A stretch of 8,227 bases of DNA, from assembly GCA_030706665.1 (NCBI GenBank), contig JAUZOB010000146.1:1-8227 (forward strand), in the 5' to 3' direction. Under the pieces are notes generated by a model. It worked only from the letters and a program-made list of their open reading frames with translations, made no database searches and had not been told where the DNA came from. The DNA is from Bacteroidota bacterium. Its GTDB lineage: Bacteria > Bacteroidota > Bacteroidia > Bacteroidales > Prolixibacteraceae. Numbering within the stretch: the stretch's first letter is position 1; the number at the start of each line of letters is the position of its first letter. A program made the position numbers and the translations under genes. Below are positions 1-5,780 of the stretch, in pieces.

Positions 1-458
1 CAAGTTCCGCAACGGCACTTCCTGTACTTAGGGAGAGATTTAATATTCCGATGATTGGAATGGTGGATCCGGGGGCACGTTTGGCGGTTGAAAAAACGAT
101 TGCAGGTCGGATTGGTTTGATTGCTACAGAAACAACCGTACGGAGCAAAGCGTATTCGTCTGGTGTGAGTCGGGCCTTGGCCAGAGGGAGTTTACCGGAA
201 GACACTTCACTAAAGGAAGCTTGGCAGCAGGGAGAGCAGGCTATTGCTTTGGTGAAAGATCATGTGATTCCTGCTAAAGGGATTGTAAAAACGTTGTGTG
301 GAAAACGAAACAGGATTCCAATCTTAGTTACAGTTAGAGATTTTCCGTTTGAATATACACATGAAAATCCGTTCCCAATCAATAAGAAGGATTTGAATGA
401 CCTGATTGATCAGTCATTTCAGGAGGTATTTAATGAGGCTTCTGCTTTCTTAAATTAG
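1..458 (+). CDS. murI: Glutamate racemase-like protein, C-terminal part (5' end outside window)
   Basis: Glutamate racemase interconverts L- and D-glutamate in the cytoplasm and supplies D-Glu for peptidoglycan. The reading frame is already open at base 3 and reads SSATALPVLRERF, which fits the segment just after the first catalytic Cys (CNT-S/A-SA) of MurI. Then come MVDPGARLAV (compare the family's VIEPGARAAV) and GLIATETTVRSKAY (compare GTEATVxSxAY). These three landmarks in the right order support the call. The rest is odd: about 95 residues follow instead of the usual ~140, and neither the FVPLVE motif nor the second catalytic GCTHYP motif is seen. The nearest look-alike is YTHENP at 354-371, with Tyr where Cys should be. 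The last residues (NEASAFLN) do resemble some Bacteroidetes MurI ends. The protein may be a diverged, chimeric or inactive racemase, or another member of the Asp/Glu racemase fold. The ATG at 51 is internal and not a start. Confidence 0.6.
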   Translation, partial: SSATALPVLRERFNIPMIGMVDPGARLAVEKTIAGRIGLIATETTVRSKAYSSGVSRALARGSLPEDTSLKEAWQQGEQAIALVKDHVIPAKGIVKTLCGKRNRIPILVTVRDFPFEYTHENPFPINKKDLNDLIDQSFQEVFNEASAFLN

Positions 459-567
459 ATATGAATGGCCTTTTGTCGTATAATGTTAACCGATTGCCTT
501 TTGTCGGGGATATAACTTCCCTTGTGGGGATGGTTTGTTGCATCGGGTGCAGTACTTGTTAAAAAGA

Positions 568-618
568 CAAAATCCATTCTTTGCGAGATTTTGTTTTATC
601 TTGAAAGAATGGATTTTG
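568..618. terminator. Long hairpin between convergent murI-like gene and ndk
   Basis: A perfect 15-bp inverted repeat, CAAAATCCATTCTTT at 568-582 and its reverse complement at 604-618, flanks a 21-base loop. It lies between two genes whose 3' ends face each other (stops at 458 and 644), so it could end transcription from either side. The stem is AT-rich and there is no clean U-tract directly after it on the + strand, so it is less typical than the other two terminators in this window. Confidence 0.55.
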
Positions 619-643
619 GAAAATATATTAAGCTAAATCTTTT

Positions 644-1063
644 CTAATATCGTTCAAGAACGTTAAAGAAAAAGTTTGATTCACGAATTGCATTCTCATC
701 GGAATCAGAACCATGAACAGCGTTGTGGGATTTTGACTCTGCGAACATTCTTCGAATTGTTCCTACGCATGCTTCTACGGGATCTGTAGCCCCCATAAGC
801 TTTCGGTATTCGACAACGGCGTTTTCCTTTTCAAGAATCATAGCTACAATGGGACCTGACGACATGAAGTCGATGAGATCGTCGTAGAATGGCTTTCCTC
901 GATGTACTTCGTAAAATTCTCCAGCTTGTTCTTTGCTCAGGTGGATTAATTTCATTGCTCTGATGTGAAAACCGTTTTGATTTACCACATGGAGAATCGG
1001 GCCAGTTAGGTCTTGACTAAATGCCCAAGGTTTAATCAGCGATAGTGTGTAGTTCAAAGGCAT
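644..1063 (-). CDS. ndk: Nucleoside diphosphate kinase
   Basis: This cytoplasmic enzyme moves the gamma-phosphate from ATP to other (d)NDPs through a phosphohistidine intermediate. The 139-residue protein covers the whole Ndk fold, at the short end of the usual ~135-155. All expected active-site residues are present in order: K11, Y51 in the FYEVHRGKPF segment, R87, T93 in GATDP, R104 in GTIRR, N114 and catalytic H117 in NAVHGSDS. The ATG at 1063 fits the family's N-terminus. One small oddity is KPWA at 11-14, where most members have KPDA or KPDG; the catalytic lysine is kept. The gene is convergent with the murI-like gene and divergent from nrnA, so it is probably transcribed alone. A weak TAnnTTTG-like box (TATTTTTA on the minus strand, 1096-1103) lies upstream, but no matching -33 element is clear. 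Confidence 0.96.
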   Translation of the reverse strand: MPLNYTLSLIKPWAFSQDLTGPILHVVNQNGFHIRAMKLIHLSKEQAGEFYEVHRGKPFYDDLIDFMSSGPIVAMILEKENAVVEYRKLMGATDPVEACVGTIRRMFAESKSHNAVHGSDSDENAIRESNFFFNVLERY

Positions 1064-1112
1064 AATATAACGGTTTAAAAAGGTTGAATGCTTTATAAAA
1101 ATACAAAAAGAT

Positions 1113-1126
1113 TTATCAGTTGATAA
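1113..1126. promoter_or_regulatory. Candidate operator palindrome in ndk/nrnA divergent region
   Basis: TTATCA-GT-TGATAA is a perfect 6-bp-arm palindrome with a 2-base centre, in the 108 bases between two divergent starts. It overlaps the putative -33 TTG (1120-1122) of the nrnA promoter, where a dimeric repressor could block polymerase. A 12-base match in AT-rich DNA can occur by chance, and no second copy is present in the window. Confidence 0.3.
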
Positions 1127-1153
1127 GCTGTTTTTCTATAATTTATATATTTG
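1120..1153 (+). promoter_or_regulatory. Bacteroidetes-type promoter for nrnA
   Basis: The -7 box TATATTTG (1146-1153) matches the Bacteroidetes consensus TAnnTTTG exactly. A TTG at 1120-1122 can serve as the -33 element, but the 23-base gap is a little longer than the usual ~19-21. The predicted transcript start is near 1160, a few bases before the ATG at 1172, so the leader would be very short. Confidence 0.5.
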
Positions 1154-1171
1154 TGGATTAAAAAATTAGGG

Positions 1172-2209
1172 ATGTTGGTGCAAAGGTTTGACATACAGGA
1201 TATTAATTGTTTGAGGGAGTTGATAGGTAATCGAAAGAAGCGTATTGTAATAATTCCTCATATTAATCCGGACGGAGATGCAGTTGGTTCTGCTTTAGGA
1301 TTGTGGGGGTATTTAAAAGCCAGAGGGCACTACCCGGTTGTAATAACCCCGAATGATTATCCGGAATATCTGCAATGGATGGAAGGACAACAAGAGGTTG
1401 TTGTTTATTTTAAACAAAAGAACAGAGCGATTGATTTAATCAAAAATGCTGAGTTGTTTTTCTATCTTGACTTTAATGAAGAGAAAAGGACCGGTGAAAT
1501 GTCAGAGTTGTTAAGCGGACTGGAAACAACTAAAGTATTGATTGATCATCACCCGAATCCGGCTGATTTTACTGATCTGATCTTTTCGGATACGTCTGCC
1601 TGTGCTACTTCTGAACTCGTGTTTGAATTAATTGATGCGCTCGGGCATTCTTCTTACATTTCGAAAGAGACGGGGGAGGCATTGTTTGCAGGTATTCTGA
1701 CCGATACCGGTTCTTTTAGTTACAATTCATCTGATCCAAGAACTTATGCCACAGTCGGACGATTGCTTGAATTGGGAATTAATAAGGACAAACTTCACTC
1801 ACGACTGTTTGATAATTATTCAGCACGAAGGATGCAACTTTTAGGATATGCTCTGAATGAAAAGATGGTTTATTTGCCTGAATTTCATACGGCTTTTATC
1901 AGTCTGACTCAGGATGAATTAAAACAATATAATTTCGTTTCAGGTGATACCGAGGGATTGGTTAACTATCCTTTATCCATCCGTGATGTTTGTTTTAGTG
2001 CTATTTTTATGGAGAAGGACGGAAAAATTAAGATCTCTTTTCGCTCTAAAGGAAGCTTCCCAACCAATCGTTTCTCTTCGGCTCATTTTAACGGAGGAGG
2101 TCATTGTAATGCATCCGGAGGAGAGTCAGATCTGAACATGGAAGAGTCTATTGCCAAATTTATTGGTCTTTTACCGCAATATGCAGATGAATTGGAGCGT
2201 TCTATGTGA
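1172..2209 (+). CDS. nrnA: DHH/DHHA1 phosphoesterase, oligoribonuclease / pAp phosphatase NrnA
   Basis: NrnA-type enzymes degrade 2-5-nt RNA fragments (including linear dinucleotides such as pApA) and remove pAp, using Mn2+ in the cytoplasm. With the start used here the protein has 345 residues, typical for the family. DHH-domain motifs appear in order: H30-x-NPDGDAVGS (32-40), the isolated D100 in FYLDF, DHH at 125-127 (LIDHHPNP) and the TDTGSF segment at 177-182 with D178. The C-terminal DHHA1 domain ends in FNGGGHCNASGG, whose GGGH at 308-311 binds substrate phosphate. A longer frame opens with TTG at 1151, but that TTG lies inside the predicted -7 promoter box, so ATG 1172 is preferred. 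No terminator follows, so transcription may continue into the lipoprotein pair. Related activities such as c-di-AMP phosphodiesterase cannot be excluded by motif alone. Confidence 0.92.
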   Translation: MLVQRFDIQDINCLRELIGNRKKRIVIIPHINPDGDAVGSALGLWGYLKARGHYPVVITPNDYPEYLQWMEGQQEVVVYFKQKNRAIDLIKNAELFFYLDFNEEKRTGEMSELLSGLETTKVLIDHHPNPADFTDLIFSDTSACATSELVFELIDALGHSSYISKETGEALFAGILTDTGSFSYNSSDPRTYATVGRLLELGINKDKLHSRLFDNYSARRMQLLGYALNEKMVYLPEFHTAFISLTQDELKQYNFVSGDTEGLVNYPLSIRDVCFSAIFMEKDGKIKISFRSKGSFPTNRFSSAHFNGGGHCNASGGESDLNMEESIAKFIGLLPQYADELERSM

Positions 2210-2223
2210 AAAGGTTTTGTATT

Positions 2224-2254
2224 TTTGCTTTCGAAATTTTAAAACATTCATTTG
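2224..2254 (+). promoter_or_regulatory. Candidate promoter for the FKBP lipoprotein pair
   Basis: TTTG at 2224-2227 and TTCATTTG at 2247-2254 are 19 bases apart, matching the Bacteroidetes -33/-7 layout with one mismatch in the -7 box. An alternative -7 box with perfect consensus, TATTTTTG at 2220-2227, has its nearest TTG 25 bases upstream (2192-2194). Either would allow the lipoproteins to be transcribed apart from nrnA. Confidence 0.4.
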
Positions 2255-2269
2255 TAAACTATAGAAATA

Positions 2270-2737
2270 ATGAATAAAGGCTTTGTTTTTATATTGATAT
2301 TGGCTCTGGTTGCTGCATTTTCCTCTTGTAAAAAGAGTGCTTCAGATGAGGAGGCTAAGTTGGAAAAGCAAATATTTGCCAACTATATCAAAAAGAATAA
2401 TATAACTGTAGCTCCCCGGGTGTCAGGTCTATATTATATAGAAGAAGTAGCCGGAACAGGTGACTATCCCACCTATGGAGATGACGTTACAATGAAGTAT
2501 ACCGGGAAATTGGTGGCGAATGATTCGATTTTTGATTCGGGAACGATTAAATTTAGGTATCTTGTCAGCAATATGGTAGCCGGTGTGGACGAAGGATTAG
2601 GGTTGATGAAGAAAGGAGGGAAAGCTAAATTGTTGTTTCTTTCTGGTTTGGGATATGGATCAACTGGTTCAGGTAGTGTCCCTGCTTATTCCTCCCTGTT
2701 ATTTGAAGTAGAAATTGTTGATATAGTCAAAAATTAA
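2270..2737 (+). CDS. FKBP-type peptidyl-prolyl isomerase lipoprotein
   Basis: This is a predicted outer-envelope lipoprotein that may catalyse proline cis-trans isomerisation during folding of exported proteins. Residues 1-19 form a type II signal peptide with lipobox AFSSC and acceptor Cys20. A charged stretch with SDEE (25-28) follows, resembling acidic lipoprotein export signals described in Bacteroidetes, so surface display is possible. Residues 29-45 look helical, and the FKBP domain spans about 65-153. Retained FKBP features are Y77 in KYTG, F88-D89 in IFDSG, DEGL (107-110), GYG (128-130) and F145 in LFEVEI. The usual VIPGW pocket segment is MVAGV (102-106), so the conserved Trp is replaced by Val. 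At 155 residues the size is normal for a single-domain member. The next gene begins 11 bases after the stop, indicating an operon. Activity as an isomerase is plausible but weakened by the Trp loss. Confidence 0.85.
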   Translation: MNKGFVFILILALVAAFSSCKKSASDEEAKLEKQIFANYIKKNNITVAPRVSGLYYIEEVAGTGDYPTYGDDVTMKYTGKLVANDSIFDSGTIKFRYLVSNMVAGVDEGLGLMKKGGKAKLLFLSGLGYGSTGSGSVPAYSSLLFEVEIVDIVKN

Positions 2738-2748
2738 ACCATCGATAG

Positions 2749-3303
2749 ATGAAGATGCAAAAGTCATATTTATTTTCATTATTAGCATTGATTGTCATTT
2801 TAGGAGGCCTTGCTGCCTGTTCTTCAAATGATGCAGCTCAGAAACGTGATTTGGAAATTGCGAATCTTGCCAGATATGTCAAAGAGAATAATCTTGTAGC
2901 TTTACCGACCGACACGATCGGTGGTGTAAAATATTATTTCACTGAACAACAGGCAGGTCATGGCGATTCTATTCGATATAAAGATAATGTCATGGTATAT
3001 TATTCTGCACACTTGGTTGATGGAACAATATTTAGCAGTACCGGGGTTTATGATCCTTTGGTGATTTATGAGGCATTGAATTATTCTTCTCAGGTTCCTA
3101 ACGGACTGATTGAAATTCTTCATCGAAGGATGAAAACGGGAAGTAAAGCCAGAATTGTTATCCCGTCTTCTTTAGCGTGGAGTATGAATGGACATACCAT
3201 TTCTTCTTACGGATTGTTCTTGGCATCTGTTCCTGCCTATTCTACTGTGATTTATGATATAGAAGTTTACAGAGTCTACAGGGAAGGTGAATTGGTTAAT
3301 TAA
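2749..3303 (+). CDS. FKBP-like lipoprotein, degenerate active site
   Basis: A second lipoprotein, co-transcribed with the FKBP lipoprotein just upstream. Signal peptide 1-23 ends in lipobox GLAAC with acceptor Cys24. A helical segment (34-48, ending LARYVKENNL) parallels the upstream protein's FANYIKKNNI, which suggests duplication. The C-terminal ~105 residues follow the FKBP pattern: YY at 84-85, IFSST at 94-98, NGLIEIL at 118-124, KTGSKARIVIP at 129-139, VPAYSTVIYDIEV at 161-173. Catalytic-pocket residues are mostly changed: the Asp of FDS is Ser, the VIPGW segment is not recognisable, GYG is replaced by AWS and the Phe of FEVE is Tyr. Two loops are longer, giving 184 residues. It is therefore more likely a binding or scaffold protein than an active isomerase. 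The family may carry a DUF name that I cannot confirm. The start could be ATG 2749 or 2755 (MKM); both give a functional signal peptide. Confidence 0.78.
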   Translation: MKMQKSYLFSLLALIVILGGLAACSSNDAAQKRDLEIANLARYVKENNLVALPTDTIGGVKYYFTEQQAGHGDSIRYKDNVMVYYSAHLVDGTIFSSTGVYDPLVIYEALNYSSQVPNGLIEILHRRMKTGSKARIVIPSSLAWSMNGHTISSYGLFLASVPAYSTVIYDIEVYRVYREGELVN

Positions 3304-3317
3304 AATTGATTGACATA

Positions 3318-3357
3318 AAAGACAGCCGTAGAGACTAATCTGCGGCTGTCTTTGTTT
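3318..3357 (+). terminator. Rho-independent-type terminator after the lipoprotein pair
   Basis: AAAGACAGCCG (3318-3328) pairs perfectly with CGGCTGTCTTT (3343-3353). Four further inner pairs, one a G-U, leave a 6-base loop, and a T-rich tail follows. It starts 15 bases after the stop at 3303. It ends only eight bases before the next start codon (3362), so it also occupies the space where that gene's promoter would be expected. Confidence 0.85.
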
Positions 3358-3361
3358 ATAT

Positions 3362-4432
3362 ATGATGGATAAATTCTCGTTTATTAAAAAAATGCTGCCC
3401 GGTTTTATTCCTCTGTTTGTTTTTATTGCAGCAGATGAGATCTGGGGAACAGAAGTAGGACTGATCGTAGCACTGGTAACCGGTATTTTCGAATTAGGCT
3501 ATTGGTGGATAAAAGACAAGAAAATTGATCGTTTTATTCTGTTTGATACCGCCCTTTTGCTTACTCTTGGAGGAGTATCTCTTTTATTGCACGATGATGT
3601 CTTCTTTAAGCTGAAACCGGGATTTATCGGGATTATCTTCTGTCTGATATTGGGATTGTCTGCATTTTCCGGATTGGATATTATCGGAGGTATGACCAAG
3701 CGATATCTTAGGGATATAGAGTTTAATGACGCACAATATCAGGAAATGCGAAAGAGCATGAAAGTCCTGTTTTTTATTTTTACATTTCATACCATACTTG
3801 TTTTTTATGCAGCTCTTTGTCTCTCAAAAGAAGCATGGGGCTTCATAAGCGGAATCCTGTTCTATCTGCTCATATTCGGATATATGGCTTTTGAGATAAT
3901 CCGGAAAAAGATATTTGCCTATCGTTATGCCCATGAAGAATGGTTGCCTTTGGTTAATGAAGAAGGGAATCTTGTCGGACAGTCTCCTCGCTCTCTTTGT
4001 CATAAAGGGAAATCAATGTTGCACCCTGTCATTCATTTGCATGTTATTAAGAATGACAGGATATACCTTCAAAAGCGACCGATGAATAAGCTGGTACAAC
4101 CCGGTAAGTGGGATACTGCCGTCGGTGGACATATTAGTTTGGGTGAGAAGTTGGAAACGGCTCTTGGTCGTGAAGCAAAAGAAGAAATCGGATTGACAGA
4201 TTTCTCGGCTAAATTAATTACCCGTTATCAATGGTCAACTGCGATTGAAGCCGAGCTCGTTTATCTGTTTATTACACACGATGCAAAAAATATAGTAGGC
4301 CCGGTTTCCGATGAAGTTGAAGATGGACGGTTTTGGAATAGTGAAGAAATAGAAAAGTCATTTGGGAAGGATGTTTTTACTCCTAATTTCGAGCTCGAAT
4401 ATCACATGCTTAAAGAAAGAAATCTGATCTGA
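3362..4432 (+). CDS. Membrane protein with YciB/IspZ-like N-terminus fused to a NUDIX hydrolase domain
   Basis: The protein has 356 residues and two parts. Residues ~1-185 are hydrophobic with about five membrane segments (near 13-30, 32-50, 58-76, 87-108, 134-180). The stretch from WWIKDKK to SLLLHDDVFFKLKP (48-86) resembles the YciB/IspZ septation-protein pattern of inner-membrane proteins (LLLH-x-x-x-F-x-K-x-KP). Residues ~193-356 form a soluble NUDIX domain with a complete box: G256-x5-E262-x7-R270-E271-x-x-E274-E275-x-G277. Its leading part (EEWLPLVNEEGNLVGQSPR, H214, H221, QPGKWD) resembles the YfcD/isopentenyl-diphosphate-isomerase-like branch of NUDIX enzymes. It probably hydrolyses a diphosphate-linked compound at the cytoplasmic membrane face; the substrate is unknown. 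The frame is continuous with no sign of a sequencing fusion. The start is ATG 3362 or the adjacent ATG 3365. A strong terminator lies just upstream, so its promoter is unclear. Confidence 0.85.
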   Translation: MMDKFSFIKKMLPGFIPLFVFIAADEIWGTEVGLIVALVTGIFELGYWWIKDKKIDRFILFDTALLLTLGGVSLLLHDDVFFKLKPGFIGIIFCLILGLSAFSGLDIIGGMTKRYLRDIEFNDAQYQEMRKSMKVLFFIFTFHTILVFYAALCLSKEAWGFISGILFYLLIFGYMAFEIIRKKIFAYRYAHEEWLPLVNEEGNLVGQSPRSLCHKGKSMLHPVIHLHVIKNDRIYLQKRPMNKLVQPGKWDTAVGGHISLGEKLETALGREAKEEIGLTDFSAKLITRYQWSTAIEAELVYLFITHDAKNIVGPVSDEVEDGRFWNSEEIEKSFGKDVFTPNFELEYHMLKERNLI

Positions 4433-4895
4433 GTTGGTGATGACCAATCTAATTGATTTGCTATTTCCTGTATTTCAAATATTATCACTCTTCCAATTCT
4501 GATTTTTGGGCATCTCTCTGCCAGAGATTTTGAATGTATAGTGATAAAATGATCTCCATTTGTATAAGATTTAATGATCTCAGGATATCAGTTACATAGC
4601 CTTGAATGGAAAATCTAGTCCATGGACAAAATTAAAGGAAATACGAATTCGATGATTACTGATTCATTTTGTGGTGTGTCATTTCTCACGATTCTTTCTT
4701 GAATCTGTTGAGGTCTAACCGGCCTTGCAATTATATTTCTTTAAATGAATTTCAAGGACAGCTCAATAATGCATCTGTCATTCTATTTCTCCAAACGGTT
4801 TTCTCTTCTTTTAATTAGAGGGTTGGCTTGCCTGAAATTTCCATTTCTGAATTGATTCAATCAATCAGGCTTTGAGGGATTGGTCCTTTGCGTTG
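4433..4895. other. Gene-free interval with small palindromes
   Basis: No reading frame with protein-family resemblance was found on either strand. It holds an 8-bp inverted repeat, TTATCACT/AGTGATAA (4482-4489 and 4540-4547), enclosing a 6-bp hairpin ATCTCT/AGAGAT (4512-4517 and 4523-4528) followed by four Ts. This nested hairpin may be a weak terminator for the NUDIX fusion gene. Other palindromes are GTCCATGGAC at 4618-4627 and TTGATTCAATCAA at 4852-4864. The two flanking genes converge, so no promoter is needed here. Confidence 0.5.
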
Positions 4896-4944
4896 AAGAA
4901 GAAACCCCGGAAGCAATATCCGATTGCTTCCAGGGTTTCTTCTT
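4896..4944 (-). terminator. Long bidirectional terminator hairpin
   Basis: The outer arms AAGAAGAAACCC (4896-4907) and GGGTTTCTTCTT (4933-4944) pair perfectly. After one C-A mismatch (4908/4932), GGAAGCAAT (4909-4917) pairs with ATTGCTTCC (4923-4931) around a 5-base loop. This makes 21 base pairs with one internal mismatch. It sits 18 bases past the end of the minus-strand methyltransferase gene, and its stem ends in T-rich sequence on both strands, so it should stop transcription from both directions. Confidence 0.88.
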
Positions 4945-4962
4945 ATTGTTGAAATAATGGAA

Positions 4963-5670
4963 TTATCTTCGATAAAGGAGGAAGATGGCCGGACGTTTAT
5001 GTAATTCAGGATTCATTTTTTTCCATTGCTCAATTGTCAAAGACCGGATGAATTCAGTGTCGAGAGTCAGATCGCAAGCAACGCAAAGCATGGTGTGTGA
5101 ATCACAGGTTTCGATCAGATCCTGGAGCATTTGCATGTTCCGATAGGGGGCCTCAATAAAGATCTGTGTCTGGTTCTCAGTTGCAGAACGCGCTTCCAGT
5201 TGCCTGATTCTCTTTTGTCTTTCATTCTTCTTTACCGGAAGGTAACCGTTGAATGCAAAACTTTGTCCATTAAATCCCGAGGCCATCATGGCAAGAAGGA
5301 TGGAGGAGGGACCGACCATTGGAATGACCCTGATCCCTTTCATATGTGCCAATCTGACTACATCGGCTCCGGGATCTGCAACTCCAGGGCATCCGGCTTC
5401 TGAAATTATCCCAATATCGTTCCCCTCTGCCGCAGGTTTTATATAGGCTTCGATTTCTTCAGGGCGGGTATGTTCATTGAGTTCAAAAAAGACCAGTTCG
5501 TCAATGTTAATTTCCCGATCCAGATGTTTTAAGTATCTGCGGGCACTTCTCAAGTCTTCTACAATAAAGTATCGGAGTGCTTTTACCTGAGTACGAATCT
5601 CTTCAGGGATAACTTTCGAATAAGGGACATCTCCGAGGAGAGAGGGGATAAGATAAATATTGGCTTTCAT
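4963..5670 (-). CDS. RsmI-like SAM-dependent methyltransferase (tetrapyrrole methylase fold)
   Basis: This is a predicted cytoplasmic methyltransferase of the RsmI (16S rRNA C1402 2'-O-methyltransferase) branch of the tetrapyrrole methylase superfamily. Evidence: N-terminal IYLIPSLLGD (5-14, compare LYVVPTPIGN), VEDLRSARRYL (37-47, compare AEDTRHTRRLL), SEAGCPGVADPG (90-101, compare SDAGTPLISDPG), VGPSSILLAMMASG (119-132), FNGYLP (140-145) and EAPYRN (173-178, compare ESPHRI). At 235 residues it is about 40-50 shorter than classical RsmI and ends just after the methylase core, without the usual C-terminal extension. The shared motifs differ at several positions (Cys-Pro-Gly for Thr-Pro-Leu, no Gly-Asn after P9). 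It could be the Bacteroidetes RsmI or a paralogue with another RNA target; I leave the symbol blank. The ATG at 5670 follows a perfect -7 box by 14 bases. Confidence 0.85.
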   Translation of the reverse strand: MKANIYLIPSLLGDVPYSKVIPEEIRTQVKALRYFIVEDLRSARRYLKHLDREINIDELVFFELNEHTRPEEIEAYIKPAAEGNDIGIISEAGCPGVADPGADVVRLAHMKGIRVIPMVGPSSILLAMMASGFNGQSFAFNGYLPVKKNERQKRIRQLEARSATENQTQIFIEAPYRNMQMLQDLIETCDSHTMLCVACDLTLDTEFIRSLTIEQWKKMNPELHKRPAIFLLYRR

Positions 5671-5684
5671 GTCTGTATTTTGTG

Positions 5685-5692
5685 CAAAAATA
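5685..5692 (-). promoter_or_regulatory. -7 box of the methyltransferase gene
   Basis: Read on the minus strand, 5692-5685 is TATTTTTG, an exact match to the Bacteroidetes TAnnTTTG consensus. It lies 14 bases before the ATG at 5670, predicting a very short leader. There is no clear -33 TTTG; the best candidate is the T-run around 5704-5713. The opposite strand carries a weaker box, TATTTTTA at 5748-5755, that may serve the divergent hydrolase gene. Confidence 0.45.
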
Positions 5693-5780
5693 CATTAGAA
5701 TCTTTAAAAAAACAGCATGAATACAAGGGAGACTGAGGAAGCTTTCGTATTTTTATGACAGTGATATGGATGAAAGAGTA

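Noticed and set aside
468..506. Direct repeat GCCTTTTGTCG at 468-478 and 496-506
   Set aside because: Only 11 bases, two copies, no flanking structure; could be chance or a minor slippage relic.
1151..1171. TTG start giving a seven-residue longer NrnA
   Set aside because: The TTG is part of the predicted -7 box TATATTTG, so it would lie upstream of the transcript start; ATG 1172 is a better start.
4440..4502. Small + strand frame of 20 residues starting MTNLIDLLFP
   Set aside because: Too short, no plausible family, no promoter and directly downstream of a stop; treated as chance.
4485..4690. Possible frameshifted pseudogene on the minus strand of the 530-base gap
   Set aside because: Two open stretches of about 40 codons in adjacent frames resemble no family I recognise and are within chance expectation for a gap this size.
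5131..5446. Plus-strand open frames inside the methyltransferase gene
   Set aside because: They overlap a well-supported gene on the other strand and have no family resemblance; they are antisense shadows.
5766..5780. Upstream ATG adding five residues to the PhnP-like hydrolase
   Set aside because: Family members begin at MK-x-TFLGTGTS, matching ATG 5781; the added MDERV has no counterpart.
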